Positions 10,960 through 21,195 of a stretch of DNA of 64,000 bases are shown here, one piece after another. A program made the position numbers and the translations under genes. The notes beneath the pieces were generated by a model that searched no databases, was not told where the DNA came from, and saw only the letters and a list, made by a program, of their open reading frames with translations. Position 1 is the stretch's first letter; each line of letters starts with the position of its first letter. Source of the DNA: Nothopassalora personata (Eukaryota; Ascomycota; Dothideomycetes; Mycosphaerellales; Mycosphaerellaceae); NCBI GenBank assembly GCA_033816765.1, contig CM066288.1, positions 2,108,001 to 2,172,000 of the forward strand. The letters are read 5' to 3'.

Positions 10960-13740
10960 ATGGAAGGGGTCTATAGGGACTCTATCCCTTATAAGGGGAT
11001 AGAGGAATCGGAGGAAGGGGAAACACCTAAATCTAGTAAAGAAGGGAGAAGCGGAACTAGCGCCGCTAAATTAGGTATAGGTGTAGGAACGAATAGCACA
11101 ATTGGAATAGATGCTATAACTGCCCTCTTTAGACGATTAGTAGTAGTAATAGAAAACGCTAGCCCTCGCTTTCTACCTCTAGGAGGTACTGAGAATCCGT
11201 TCTTTAATAGCACTAATGCTACTAAGTTCTAGGAGCGGTTTAGCGACTTAAAGGACTAGTATCCGCCTCGGGCATCTATTAAGAAGGATAATTTCTAGGG
11301 TAGGTTTAAGCGCAATTGCGAAACTACTATCCGACGCGTAGTTATAAGACTACCTAGGTAGCTTACTAACAAGGCACGTTTTAGGAGGGCGTTCTTATTA
11401 GAGTTCTTAAGGTTTAACGCCTACTCGATGTTAGGGAGTCGGGAATATCTTAAGGAGATTATTAGGGCGTAGTAAGGTAAGAGGCCCGAAGAATAGGATG
11501 TAAAGAAATTCATCCGCCTATTTGTATCCTTAAGTGACCTAATTGAACCTAAGGATTTAGATAATAGCTCCTAGAGTTGCCTTCTCCTTTAGGGATTGCT
11601 AGAGGCAGTCGCGAAAGCGGTCTATAAGGCTTACGGGCTTTACCTAAAGTAACCTAAGAAGTTTAGGGACTTTTAGAGGATCCTCGATAAAGCTACTAGC
11701 GTCGTAGATAGTAAGGAGGGATAGAAAGCTATGCATATAGATTTCCCTCTTACTTTACCTTAGCTATACTGCTTAGTCGTAAAGTAAATGCCGCGCCTTA
11801 AGCCTAAGATTAACACGCTTAAGAAGGCCACCTCTAGGACTGTTATTAATGATAACCTAATCTAGAAGGTAGCTAAAATAAGCATACGTACATACTAGCG
11901 CGGTCGCGTCGCGGACGCGGGTACCTTCTACCCGAGCGAGAATTAACGCTCTATATAACCGGAGAGGCACGACCTAGATACTAAACTGTAGGTTTACGTA
12001 ATGTAGCGTCCCCTATCGTAGAATCGCGAATAGTCTAAAGCGATAGATAGTTGTTACTACAACTATAGTAGTTCGAATTACTAGGCTAGCAATTGTAGGG
12101 CGATAAGATCCTTAATATCCCGGGGCTACGTACACCTAGCCCCGAACAACTAGTAGTATCTAGGGAAAGAAGGCGATCCGCGTCCTACTAAATTCAACTT
12201 TCGGAGGGACTATAGTAAACCGAAACTGCTCTATATGCTCCCTCTACTCGAAGAACATTATAGGCCGATCGAGTTTAATAACTAGTATAAGATTCCCGCA
12301 CTACGTAAGCAATAGATAGGTAGGGACTACACTAGGGTAATAAAGGTTACGCCTCCTAATTATTCTAAGCCACCTCCTAACTTTAGGCATTTAATAGAGT
12401 ATAGCCCTTAGGACGCACGGTCTAGCTAAATAGAGAAGGCTACTAGGATATATTAGGTCTTATTCGGAGAAAGTAAAGCGGAGTAGGCAATCGACTTAGG
12501 CGAGCTTAATGAGGTATCTACCTATCCTATGTAGTCTAATAAAGTAAAAGGGAAGGCACCCGTAGGCATTCTAAAGAATCCGTACCCGAGGACCCGGTCC
12601 TTAGCCTAGGATCTACGAGCCCGAGCTAAGGCTACTAAGAAAGTTCGCCTATAATTAGAATAGGAGATCCGGTAAGCTAAGATTAACTAGTAGGAGGTTA
12701 AAATGATTAACGAAGTTAGTGCACGAATAAGCGAAACTCAATTATTAGCTAGATCCGTGGTAACCCTAGGAAGGGAAAATAATGCCTAAGTAAATAGACT
12801 AGGGGACGATGCTAATAAAGAACTGTCTAAGGATATATCTATTAGTCCCGTAAACGCCCCCTTCGCATAAAGGAAGCGTATATAGAATACTAAGACTATA
12901 AGGATTAATAACTACGTCCGACAATATAGATTAGCTAGTAATAGCCCGGTTACGAAGGAAGAGGGTGTTATCTACTAGATTAATTAGATCCTCTAGATAA
13001 CGTTTCCTAATGTAAACGCCTAAGATTAGTTTCGATATAGTCGCTAGTTCGAGGCTGCCCTCTTCGGTCGCGTTACTAACACCCCCGCTCTTTAGGAGAA
13101 GCTCGCTATAGTACGACGCCTTATAGAAAAGGACCCTAAGGTTCGCACTAGATAAGTAGTTACCTATAAAGATAAACCTAGGTATAATAAGGAGGTCTTC
13201 CGCGAAGATAGTTAGGCCTAGTATGTCGGAGTGTATTTAACTATGCTTTACTCTAAAGGTGCGGTCCCTACTACTAAGCTTTATAAGGACGTTAAGAAAA
13301 TCGGGCTCTCTAGTATCCTTAACAACTTTACTATAGTCCCTAGTGCTTAGGTAGTAGCGGAGTTTAGGATAAATAAGAACTAGATTAGGTGCCTAATTAA
13401 CGAGGGTTCCGAGGTGAATATCATCGGCTAGAAAAACGCTTATAGATTTAGGTTACCGGTAATGTCGAGTACTTAGCTTACCTTTCGAGGTGCTAGAGGG
13501 CGGGCCTAGTTTAAAGGTATTATAGGCAATTTAGATGTTTAGGTATTTAGGGTTTACTACTAGGTAGACATGTTTATCTCTTCGGATCTAAACTCACTAA
13601 CAATCCTAGGACGTCCGTAGGCCCGTAAGGTGCGGCTCACTACCCGTAACTACGATAATAGTTTATAGGAAGGGACTATTACTAGCCGTAAAGGTAAAAG
13701 TGTTATATTTACTACCCTAGTTAGCTTAGACAGGTACAAG
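10960..13740 (+). pseudogene. Gypsy-2 gag and protease (decayed, truncated)
   Basis: The frame opens at ATG 10960, with 90 open codons and then many TAG stops. The gag part (about 11225-11740) includes FLEFLRFNAYS, LGSREYLKEII, EEQDVKKFIRLF-like text and AVAKAVYKAYGLYLK, the pattern of fungal Gypsy capsid proteins. A Lys/Arg-rich linker follows. From about 13360 a retropepsin appears: CLINEGSEVNIIG (usual DEG/DTG Asp replaced by Asn), then SSDLNSLTILGRPWARK with Trp as a stop, and VRLTTRNYD. The sequence stops dead at 13740, where a Copia-A LTR begins; RT and integrase are missing. Confidence 0.82.
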
Positions 13741-13946
13741 TATTACGTTACAAGTAGTTAGAAGTTATAAAATGGGCTTATAAAGGTGTTTTAAAAGCAG
13801 GTAGTAGATTGCATGTATCTAAGCTAGAATTGAAAGGGCTGCTTATAGAAAGGCTATAGGTGACTAATTAATGTTACCTAATTCTTAGCCGCTACTACCT
13901 TAGGTTTAATTAGGCTACAGCGCCGGTATACGCTTAGATCGTAACA
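13741..13946 (-). repeat. Copia-A 3' LTR, left copy (206 bp)
   Basis: On the minus strand it reads tgttacgatctaagc...cttgtaacgtaata. It matches 20790-20995 and the right-arm LTRs at 43707-43912 and 50540-50745. It abuts truncated Gypsy-2 directly. Confidence 0.92.
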
Positions 13947-15143
13947 CACCCCCTTAGCTCGTGCGGCTTATAGGTAAATAAGCTAATCGTATGTAATCGC
14001 GTGCACCCTATCTATTACCTATCACCTTACCTACCTACCTATAACGTAAGGCGTCGTTACTGTACGCTTATTAGAGCTCCATTATAAGCTATATAGTAGG
14101 GCGCTAAGTTAGCGTTTTAGGTGAGGCTATTATCCTAGCCTTACATCCCTATTTACAATCTTACTAAGTCCCTTATACTATAGTTAACCTATATAATAGA
14201 TTCTAAGCGATGTGATTCTTATCCGGTGGGGTAGCTAAGCTGTTCTTATAGTACTAAACGGTAAGGCGTACTATCTCCCTACATTTTAACGGACATGTAA
14301 GGTTGTAGGTTCGAGTCCTAGGGGTTATTATATCTACTGAATTTATTGCTTAGCCTATCGTCCGCTTTAATGTCCGCTCTATTCTTAATTGAAATCCTAG
14401 GTGTTATAGTACGCTGTTACTTCGGCAATTAGGGTGCCTTACTACTATCTAATAACTACGTATATATAACTTCGGTTACGGTCTTAGAGAACTCCGCTTC
14501 CTACCTTAGGTAGAGATTACTATTTAGCTACGTCCTAGTAGGAACTCTTTTGCCTAATGAAAGGTCTTTATAGCTTATAAAGGCCTTATCTTTCTACTTA
14601 GGGTAAGGATAATCCTATCGACGGTAGTGCTACAGGTGCTATATACCTAGCGGGTAGAGATGTTATCTCTAAGTAAGGTAAGGACGATAATAGAGGGATT
14701 AACGATAATGTTATAGCGTTCGTTATAATATAGTAACGGAGGTAGTAATAGTAATGCTAATGCTGCTAGTAGTAGGGAAGTTAATAGTATTTCGGCGCTC
14801 GTAATTAGCTACGCCGTTACTAGTAACAGGGGTGTTTCCGGTCCTTTTACTATGGGCTAATGGGAGTCCGAGAAACACCTACTAGTAATAGTAGTACTAG
14901 GGTAGCGCCGGTAAATAGTGGACGCTTACTCTAGCGGTAGCGGCGCTAGCGGCGCTAGGCGGTAGTACGGAGCCGGTAGAGGAGACAGTAGTACCGAACA
15001 TACTATATAACCTCTACCGGTCCATGTTAGTTAGTTAAGGAAAGAGGAAGGGTTTAGACCTAAAGAGGTGTTTTTATGCAGTCCTACTACTAGTTTCTTC
15101 CTAATATAGTATAGAAGGATAAAAGGGAAGTCGCGCTTAGTAG
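13947..15143. other. Copia-A 3' noncoding region, left copy
   Basis: About 1.2 kb between the RNase H end and the 3' LTR, counterpart of 49343-50539. I see no long coding frame. It contains the tRNA-like relic at 14233-14325 and otherwise nothing I can name. Confidence 0.55.
14233..14325 (+). other. tRNA-like (pol III promoter-like) relic
   Basis: The B-box-type sequence ggttcgagtcc (14308-14318) matches GGTTCGANNCC exactly, and the first bases of its T-loop context (gtagg...cctag) can pair at four of five positions. Upstream, tagctaagctg (14232-14242) fits the A-box pattern TRGYNNARNNG, and gtactaaacggtaaggcgta resembles a D-arm. I could not pair an acceptor stem or assign an anticodon, so this may be a RIP-damaged tRNA pseudogene, a tRNA-derived SINE head, or chance. 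The inverted copy is at 50155-50263. Confidence 0.3.
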
Positions 15144-15809
15144 TAGCTAATTACTATGTCGTTCTATATCGCTACTGCGATACGCCGAGGAGAAGAGTCC
15201 TATAGTTAAAGCCTAGTGCTAGTAACTGTCGAGAAGAGCCACTACTAGTATAGTAGTAGGCCTACGCTTCTTAGGCGTTATTATTACCCCCTAAGGTGAT
15301 ACGGCTAGTGTTAGCATCTGTAGTAGGCGCTAAGGAGCGTAGGTCTACGCCTTTCTTAGCTATGTTAAGTAGCTATACGAAGCGCCTATGCTTTTATAGT
15401 AGTAGTAGCTTAGTAAGCCTATCTGTAGGCATGTCGTTAGTATTAAGATACCGAATCTCGATATCTCCTCGCTGGTTTCTCTAGCGGAGCCAGTAGTAGT
15501 AGATGTTAACATAGCGTAGCTTAGTATTAAGCTTTTGCCCTTACTAGTTAATAAGTCGAATGGTCTAGGTATTGTTATAGTATAGGTGTGTATACTAGTT
15601 GAACTCGAGATACATCTCGGCGAAGATACGTTCCTACTAGATTAGCTCTAATGCCGCTTATAATAGGCTAAGGAGTTCGGCTTCGGTTAAGGACTTAGTA
15701 ACAGTAATCTACTTAGATGCTTTATAGTCGACTAGTCCGCCGAAGAGCATAAAGATCCATCCGCTAGAGCTAGTCCTATCGACGTTTATGCCGTAGGAGG
15801 CATCTAATG
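15144..15809 (-). pseudogene. Copia-A RNase H region, left copy
   Basis: Minus-strand counterpart of 48798-49342. The first part, LDASYGINVDRTSSSGWIFMLFGG and VDYKASK, is the RNase H core of Copia elements (D.D.A....R.S..G). It is fused in frame to the integrase of the inserted Copia-B, and the joint frame ends at a TAG (15709-15711) where Gln follows KASK in normal elements. Downstream the frame carries many stops. Confidence 0.85.
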
Positions 15810-18099
15810 CTTCTGGCCATAGGCTAGGTGGAAGGCCAGCGTCGATGAGCAGCTTACGTGCCATGACACAAACGATGTGGTTGCTGACTTCCGCACCACC
15901 ATTCTGCTCTGAAGAATGAGGTGCTGTGACTTGAAGAGCGAAGCCCTCATCGCGTGAGAGCTGCGTGAGTGAGTGTCCTCCATATTCGCCACCCCCATCT
16001 ATGCGGAAGATCACAATTGCTGTGCCATATTGTGTCTTCACATGACGGTGGACCACTCGAATATGCTGCGCAGCACCGTCCTTCTGTGCGGAAGCGAATA
16101 CTGTGCGTTGTAGGCTGGCCAGGCAGGTGAATAGCGTGAAGTAACGCTCCTTGCCAATGCCAAGGTTGCGGACCGTGACAACATCCACAGCAACAATATA
16201 GTATGGTGTTGTTGGCCGCACCATCGGAATGCGGTTGTAGACCTTGTGACCCATCCCCTTACGACAGGGGATGCACTCGCGTGGGTGCTTGCTGAGGTCG
16301 CTATCACTGTTGCCAACAATGGTGATGCGCTTGTCGTTGTGAAGCTGCAGCAACTTGCGGCTGTGGATGTGTCCAAGTCGGCGGTGCCACAGGTCTCCTG
16401 TAGCAGCTGTCGATGGCTCGACCTTGGACGAAGTGAGGGCTGTCGCTGAGTCCTTCATCTTCAAGAATGGCAGTCCATTGTGGGTGTAGCAGTGTGCCAC
16501 CGTACGCGCAGCAGTCCCCTTTGTGAATAGGATCTGCTCGTCGTTGCGATAATAGACACCCTTGCGGCGAAGAGCCTCTGTCGAAATCAGATTGGCTGCA
16601 AGGCCTGGTACGTACAACACCTGTGAGAAGCCAGTGATGCCGCATCCATACAGATCCAGTTGGACGATGCCACAAGCTGTAGCAGTGATGGTGCCACTGC
16701 CTGTCTTGATAAGAACAGTGCAGGGCCGGTAGTCCATCATATTGCTCAGCTTGTTTGTCATGTGAGAAGTGCAGCCAGAGTCCACAACCCAGTCGGTGTT
16801 GCTCTTCGCTGCAAGCAGCGCTGAGGTGTCTTGAATGATGTCGTCCTGGCCCACAGTCATATACATGCTGTGAGAGCCGTTGAATGGAGTCATCAAGTCC
16901 TCGAAGTTGGTAGCGCCGTGAGCCGCAAACTGTGCGGTCTCAGTGTGCTGTGCGACAGTGGTGTTGTTGACTTGCTGACGCTGTTGTTGATTGCCCTGCT
17001 GCTTCTTCTTCCAGGTAGCAGGTGCAAGCTCAGGGTGTAGGTTCCAGCAACCAGCTGGTTGGTGAGTGGTCATGCCACAACCACTGCAGGGGTCGTATTG
17101 AGGCTTCTGCTGTTGGTTGTTGTTGCCACCACCATTCTGATTACCACCACGAGCGCCGTTGCCGTTGCCGCGGCCTCCACGACCTCCTCGTCCGCCGCGT
17201 CCGTTACCACGTGGTGCGCCGCCGCCGCGAGGGGTGTTGCCGTTGCCCTGTGGGTTGGCAGGGTTGGCGTTGTTTTGTTGCTTCACTGCGAGATTGGCTG
17301 ACTCGGACTGTTGCGCAGTCGCCTCATCAAGCAGATCACTGATCACCTTGTCGAGTGTGATAGTGGTACTGTCCTCGATCTTTCCAGTAAGCTGCCTCAT
17401 CTGTTCACGCTTTGAGGACGCGAATGTTGGGAAGTATGGTGAGATCTGATACAGGAAGCGGAAGAGAGCTTGAGCCTTTGATATGGCTAACTCGGTGTTC
17501 TTGAGGTTGGCCAGCTTCGACTGATATTGCTGGCAGAACTTGTCAAGGTTGGAGCCACCATATGTGTGTGACTCGAAGTCCAGGTACAACGAGTACTCTT
17601 CGGACTTGCCAGTTTGACCGTATGTGGACTTCAGATGGTCCCATAGGTCTTCCGGTTGTTGGTAGGCTTTGCAGTTGTCTGCAATAGACTGACTGCAGTT
17701 AGCAATAATGAGGGCGCGGGCTTGATACTTCTTTGCCTCCCATGCCTCGATACGCTCTTCGAGTTCATAGTCTTCCTCATTCTTGCGCTTCGTAGGCTTC
17801 GGCTTGAGGGCAGTCTTGTCGACAAACCCCCATAGCAGGTCACCTCGCAGGACTGACTGTAACATATCAGCCCATCTCGAGTAGTCGTCCTTGCCTTGAA
17901 GTTTGGAGACACCAGGGGTGCCGTTGTTGTTACGGCCGACCATGTTGCTAAAGCCGCGAGTTGATACAGCAGGCTTCTTGGTCTTTCGGGTAGCAGCCGA
18001 CTCGGTCTGCTGTTGTTGCTGGCTCGGAGTGGCGACAGACTGCTGCGCCAGCGGTATTTCGAGTCCAGTGAGGTCAGTGTTGTTACCGTCAGTATCCAT
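15709..18099 (-). CDS. Copia-B gag-protease-integrase polyprotein, open but truncated and fused to Copia-A RNase H
   Basis: A 796-codon open frame, the only long one in the window. Residues 1-270 are capsid-like gag. At about 285-325 lies a Gly/Arg-rich RGG stretch, and near 335-350 a CCHC knuckle (CSGCGMTTHQPAGC). Protease carries VVDSGCTSHM near 440. GAG-pre-integrase has LWHRRLGHIHSRK and, later, CIPC (an HHCC zinc site). The integrase core shows VAVDVVT, FRIDGGGEY and SEQNGGAEV, a plausible D,D,E set. It stops after LPPSLWPEA near residue 764, and the last 30 residues come from Copia-A RNase H. RT is absent, so the product could not support transposition by itself. CA and TG are normal in frequency, unlike both flanks. 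Confidence 0.95.
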   Translation of the reverse strand: MDTDGNNTDLTGLEIPLAQQSVATPSQQQQQTESAATRKTKKPAVSTRGFSNMVGRNNNGTPGVSKLQGKDDYSRWADMLQSVLRGDLLWGFVDKTALKPKPTKRKNEEDYELEERIEAWEAKKYQARALIIANCSQSIADNCKAYQQPEDLWDHLKSTYGQTGKSEEYSLYLDFESHTYGGSNLDKFCQQYQSKLANLKNTELAISKAQALFRFLYQISPYFPTFASSKREQMRQLTGKIEDSTTITLDKVISDLLDEATAQQSESANLAVKQQNNANPANPQGNGNTPRGGGAPRGNGRGGRGGRGGRGNGNGARGGNQNGGGNNNQQQKPQYDPCSGCGMTTHQPAGCWNLHPELAPATWKKKQQGNQQQRQQVNNTTVAQHTETAQFAAHGATNFEDLMTPFNGSHSMYMTVGQDDIIQDTSALLAAKSNTDWVVDSGCTSHMTNKLSNMMDYRPCTVLIKTGSGTITATACGIVQLDLYGCGITGFSQVLYVPGLAANLISTEALRRKGVYYRNDEQILFTKGTAARTVAHCYTHNGLPFLKMKDSATALTSSKVEPSTAATGDLWHRRLGHIHSRKLLQLHNDKRITIVGNSDSDLSKHPRECIPCRKGMGHKVYNRIPMVRPTTPYYIVAVDVVTVRNLGIGKERYFTLFTCLASLQRTVFASAQKDGAAQHIRVVHRHVKTQYGTAIVIFRIDGGGEYGGHSLTQLSRDEGFALQVTAPHSSEQNGGAEVSNHIVCVMARKLLIDAGLPPSLWPEALDASYGINVDRTSSSGWIFMLFGGLVDYKASK

Positions 18100-18312
18100 A
18101 CACTGCAGAGCACCAACTAGGTGTCACTGCGATACTTGCCGCGTTGCCCACTGGGTCGCGACTTTGTCGTTTGCTATTTGCTGCAGTCGCGTTTTGTCGC
18201 AATCACCAACCAGGCGTTGTCGACATACACGCGATCAGCAGGATCACATACACACTATCAAGTGTCTTTCGGAGGTATGCGCGCAGTTGATAAGCGCGAG
18301 GGCGTCATAACC
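18100..18312 (-). promoter_or_regulatory. Copia-B leader with candidate primer-binding site
   Basis: A 213-bp untranslated leader between LTR and gag. The first 13 bases on the minus strand, ggttatgacgccc, are complementary to a tRNA segment containing TCATAA, i.e. a CAU anticodon with its flanking loop bases. The same position carries related sequence in the other three Copia families here. Confidence 0.6.
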
Positions 18313-18450
18313 AGATAATGTGAGTAGATTGATGTATTGAGAAGGATCTACGAGAATGCGAAGAACAGCTAGCTATAAGAAAGTGCAAGAAAGCGCGCTA
18401 GTGGCTTGGCATCCAAAGAACTGCTGGGACACAGCCAGCCAGCATCAAGT
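18313..18450 (-). repeat. Copia-B 5' LTR (about 138 bp), unmutated
   Basis: On the minus strand it begins acttgatgctggctggc and ends tctactcacattatct. It is recognisably the same LTR as 2457-2589 (shared stretches tcgtagatc, tcaatacatcaatctac). The next bases, ggttatgacgccc, are the primer-site candidate. Confidence 0.87.
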
Positions 18451-18455
18451 AAAGC

Positions 18456-20675
18456 AAGCTAATACTAATAGTTGGTCCCTATTCTTAATGGTGAATTGAA
18501 AGTGCCCGTAGGTATCTAAATCGTAGAAATGAACTAGGTAACGATTACTATTATATGCTAGTATAAACTTAGCTAAATCCATAGCTACGTGCCTATAGGG
18601 AGTTATTACCCTAATTAGCTTAGTCCTATTAAACACTTTATGTGCCTTAGCTAGGCTACATGCTCTACAATGTACAGTAAGGGGTGCTTTAGGTGTATTA
18701 GGGATGATGACTACTCCCTTAACTCTAAACGGAAGCTAGTTAATGCGTTTAGCGCTAATATAGCCGAAGATTTAGTACTACTAGCGGCCTAAGAGCTTAC
18801 GGTGTTTAATGGGGGTCCTACTAGACGTTACTATACCTTTAGTGCCCCCTATACTATTTATTACTACTATAACGGTACGGTCGCCGTTAGAGTCCTAAAG
18901 AGGCGGTGTTTAGATAGTATTATCCTTACTAATTGTGCTAATGAAGTGCGCTATACGCTACTTCTTAGTAATCTTTAGTAGGATGCTCCTATTATTGCTC
19001 GATGGCTATTTATAGACTATCTCTAACTAAGGCGGTGTAACTACCTTAAAGAAGGGGATTGTGCTAGTAGGGCGGTGCAGGTCTATCAATTTCTTATTAT
19101 TATAATAGACTGAATTAGTGCGTCCGTGCTACTAAAGTCTAGCCGTCTCTATACGTAAGTAGGAGATAACGTTCATATAAAAGCCTAGGCAATAGGCCAT
19201 ATCTAATAGGGTAAATAGTATCCCCTCTATTTTTATACGAACCTTGCCCAATGCGGCAATAGGGAATGTCGTGGTTCCGGCTTAGATTAATAAGGTAGTT
19301 AGGCGCTCTACAATGAATTCTACGCCCTACTAGTTATAGTAATTAATAACATAGGTGTCCGAGCAGTTGTCGTATACCTAGCAATCCCTAAAGTTAAAGC
19401 TCAATTAGCTTATCGAGCTCGAAAGGACAGTAAGACTAGTAAAGCCGTGCGGTGCGGCCTTACCCTTAGCAATTGCCTTATCTCGTTCCTTATCCGTGCG
19501 CCTATTACGGTTCAATATGCCTAGTAAGCGTTTACTATTATCGCCTAAGTAGTAATTAATAAAGTGCTTCTAGCACTTCTTCTACTGCTTAGAGCGCTAA
19601 TCCTTTAATAGACGCTTCTTAGGGTTAACTACATCGCATAAATAGAGGTTCTTATAATAACTCTCCTTAGGCTCGCCGGTAATGTTCTAGTAGCCGCTTA
19701 GCCTATCGTTATTATTACTATTCTTTCCTTTGTTTATACCGTTACTACGGTTACGACTCTTATCGCCGCGGCTGCGACGACGGTCGTTATTATTGTTCCT
19801 ACCGACTATACCTACTATAGACGCTAGTAATAGAGGCTTGTCCTCTACTAAGGGTTCGCCTATAAAGGTTACTAAGACTAATCGACCGTTCGTAGTAACT
19901 AAGGTAGTGTCGCGTATTTATTCGAGGTATCGCTCGGTAAGCTTACTAAGCGAGAGCTTATTACGCTTCCACTCGTTATATAGTAATGCTCTATAGGTAG
20001 GAGTTTTCTACTATATCGTAAGTAGGAAGTGTCGTAGTAGGTCTCCGTACTCGGCATAGTTACAATCTAGCATCTTAGTCTATAGCACTAGCTAGTCTAA
20101 GTACTAGTCGTTAATCCTTCGGGCTTAGCTCTTCTAAAGCCTATTTAGCTCTAGTGTAAGTTGTCGCTTACGCAGTATGTCGTCTAGTCTATACTATGTC
20201 TTTAGAGCGTAGACCTTACCTCTAAGGGTACGTTTACTATACATTAGCTCCTAGCCTAGCTCTATAGTAGTCCTAATTAGGTAGGTAACCAATTTAGACC
20301 TTGCGGACGTAAAGATGTTATACATCCGCTACCTACGGTCGGCGTCTAACTAGCGGAGCTTAATAAGCTCCTTATCTTTAGCCGTAGCGTCTTTAGCAGT
20401 ATATACTAATTGAATTTGCTCGAACGTTAAGTACACCGGCTCTATTAGCTCGGCGGTAGTGTCGTTCGGATCTATATACTTCTAAATATTTAGAGACTTA
20501 GCGTAGAGCTCTAACTAACGGTTAAACTTGTCCTATTAGTTATAACTCTTAAGAACGATAGTAGCGTGCGGTAAAGCACCGGTACTACCGGGTGTCTCGG
20601 TAGTCGCTATAACGGTGTTAATAGGCCTAATGAAAGTTCCTATAGGTCTACTAGGGTTACTACACTGCTATACAA
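18456..20675 (-). pseudogene. Copia-A gag, protease and integrase N-terminal region, left copy
   Basis: Inverted counterpart of 44029-46255. The last part carries the open piece MFNRTKLIRVITPYRHVAMD and the following YLVHFYDLDTYGHF, the beginning of the integrase core. The gag start codon seen in the right arm is not retained here. Many TAG stops. It is cut at 18455 by the Copia-B insertion. Confidence 0.87.
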
Positions 20676-20789
20676 TAGTTGTTAATAGGATAATAATAGA
20701 TCCTACTAGTTTTTAATAACGATGTAAAATCTGCTCTAGGGCTTCGTTTTATGTAGCGAACGTTAGTAAGCGCCTATCGGGCTTATAAC

Positions 20790-20995
20790 TATTACGTTAC
20801 AAGTAGTTAGAAGTTATAAAATAGGCTTATAAAGGTGTTTCAAAAGTAGATAGTAGATTACATATGTCTAAGCTAGAATTGAAAGGGCTACTTATAGAAA
20901 GGCTATAGGTGACTAATTAATGTTACCTAATTCTTAGCCGCTACTACCTTAGGTTTAATTAGGCTATAGCACCGGTGCACGCTTAGATCGTAATA
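20790..20995 (-). repeat. Copia-A 5' LTR, left copy (206 bp)
   Basis: Same length and sequence family as 13741-13946. Immediately downstream (minus strand) is gttataagcccga, the candidate primer site. Outside it is agagg, the target sequence in the Copia-C leader. Confidence 0.92.
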
Positions 20996-21019
20996 AGAGG
21001 AGCACCCGGGCTTATAACC

Positions 21020-21195
21020 TATTATATTTAGGTATTTAACAAGTATAAGCTTCTAGATTAAAACGATAGGGTAGATTAGTAACCCTTATAAATTGCTACA
21101 AGGTGTAAGACTATCTAGCTATAGAAAACAGTATAATATAGTGTATATATGCTAAGTCCTAACTAACATAGACCTTAGTTACCTAATTCACAATA
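21020..21195 (-). repeat. Copia-C LTR, left arm, outer element (176 bp)
   Basis: Reverse-oriented copy of 23475-23650. It is followed toward lower coordinates by gcccgggtgctcct of the Copia-C leader, into which Copia-A inserted. It is the surviving 5' LTR of the Copia-C whose gag lies at 8509-10235. Confidence 0.9.

Larger units (their letters stand above)
15810..18450 (-). mobile_element. Copia-B, young, un-RIPed, 3'-truncated insertion in left-arm Copia-A
   Basis: The 5' LTR (18313-18450) starts precisely at the break in Copia-A (right-arm equivalent 46255/46256), next to aaagc. The other end has no LTR: at 15809/15810 it joins Copia-A RNase H within a short shared sequence (cattagatgc). 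The right arm lacks the element, so it arrived after the arms were duplicated. The base composition switches abruptly at both borders, from TA-rich RIPed DNA to normal DNA and back. Confidence 0.92.
13741..20995 (-). mobile_element. Copia-A, left-arm copy, with a younger Copia-B inside
   Basis: 206-bp LTRs at 20790-20995 (5') and 13741-13946 (3') bound the element, which reads on the minus strand. It is the inverted counterpart of 43707-50745. The middle (right-arm 46256-48797: rest of integrase, linker, RT) is missing and is replaced by 15810-18450. The 5' LTR is flanked by agagg, as in the right arm, but the 3' LTR is flanked by acaag of Gypsy-2, so the two flanks do not match and the 3' end is a recombination junction. 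Confidence 0.92.

Noticed and set aside
14232..14325. Functional tRNA gene
   Set aside because: Box motifs are present but no acceptor stem or convincing anticodon arm can be paired, and both copies carry RIP-type changes.
16246..17449. Several open frames on the + strand across Copia-B, and short minus frames at 15804-16675 and 17631-18116
   Set aside because: They are shadows of the 796-codon gag-integrase frame; Ala/Arg/Pro-rich text arises opposite the Gly-rich RGG and Gln-rich stretches.
19730..19996. Open frame with Arg/Leu-rich start, also 44716-44976 (-)
   Set aside because: Antisense to the basic linker of Copia-A gag; not a separate gene.
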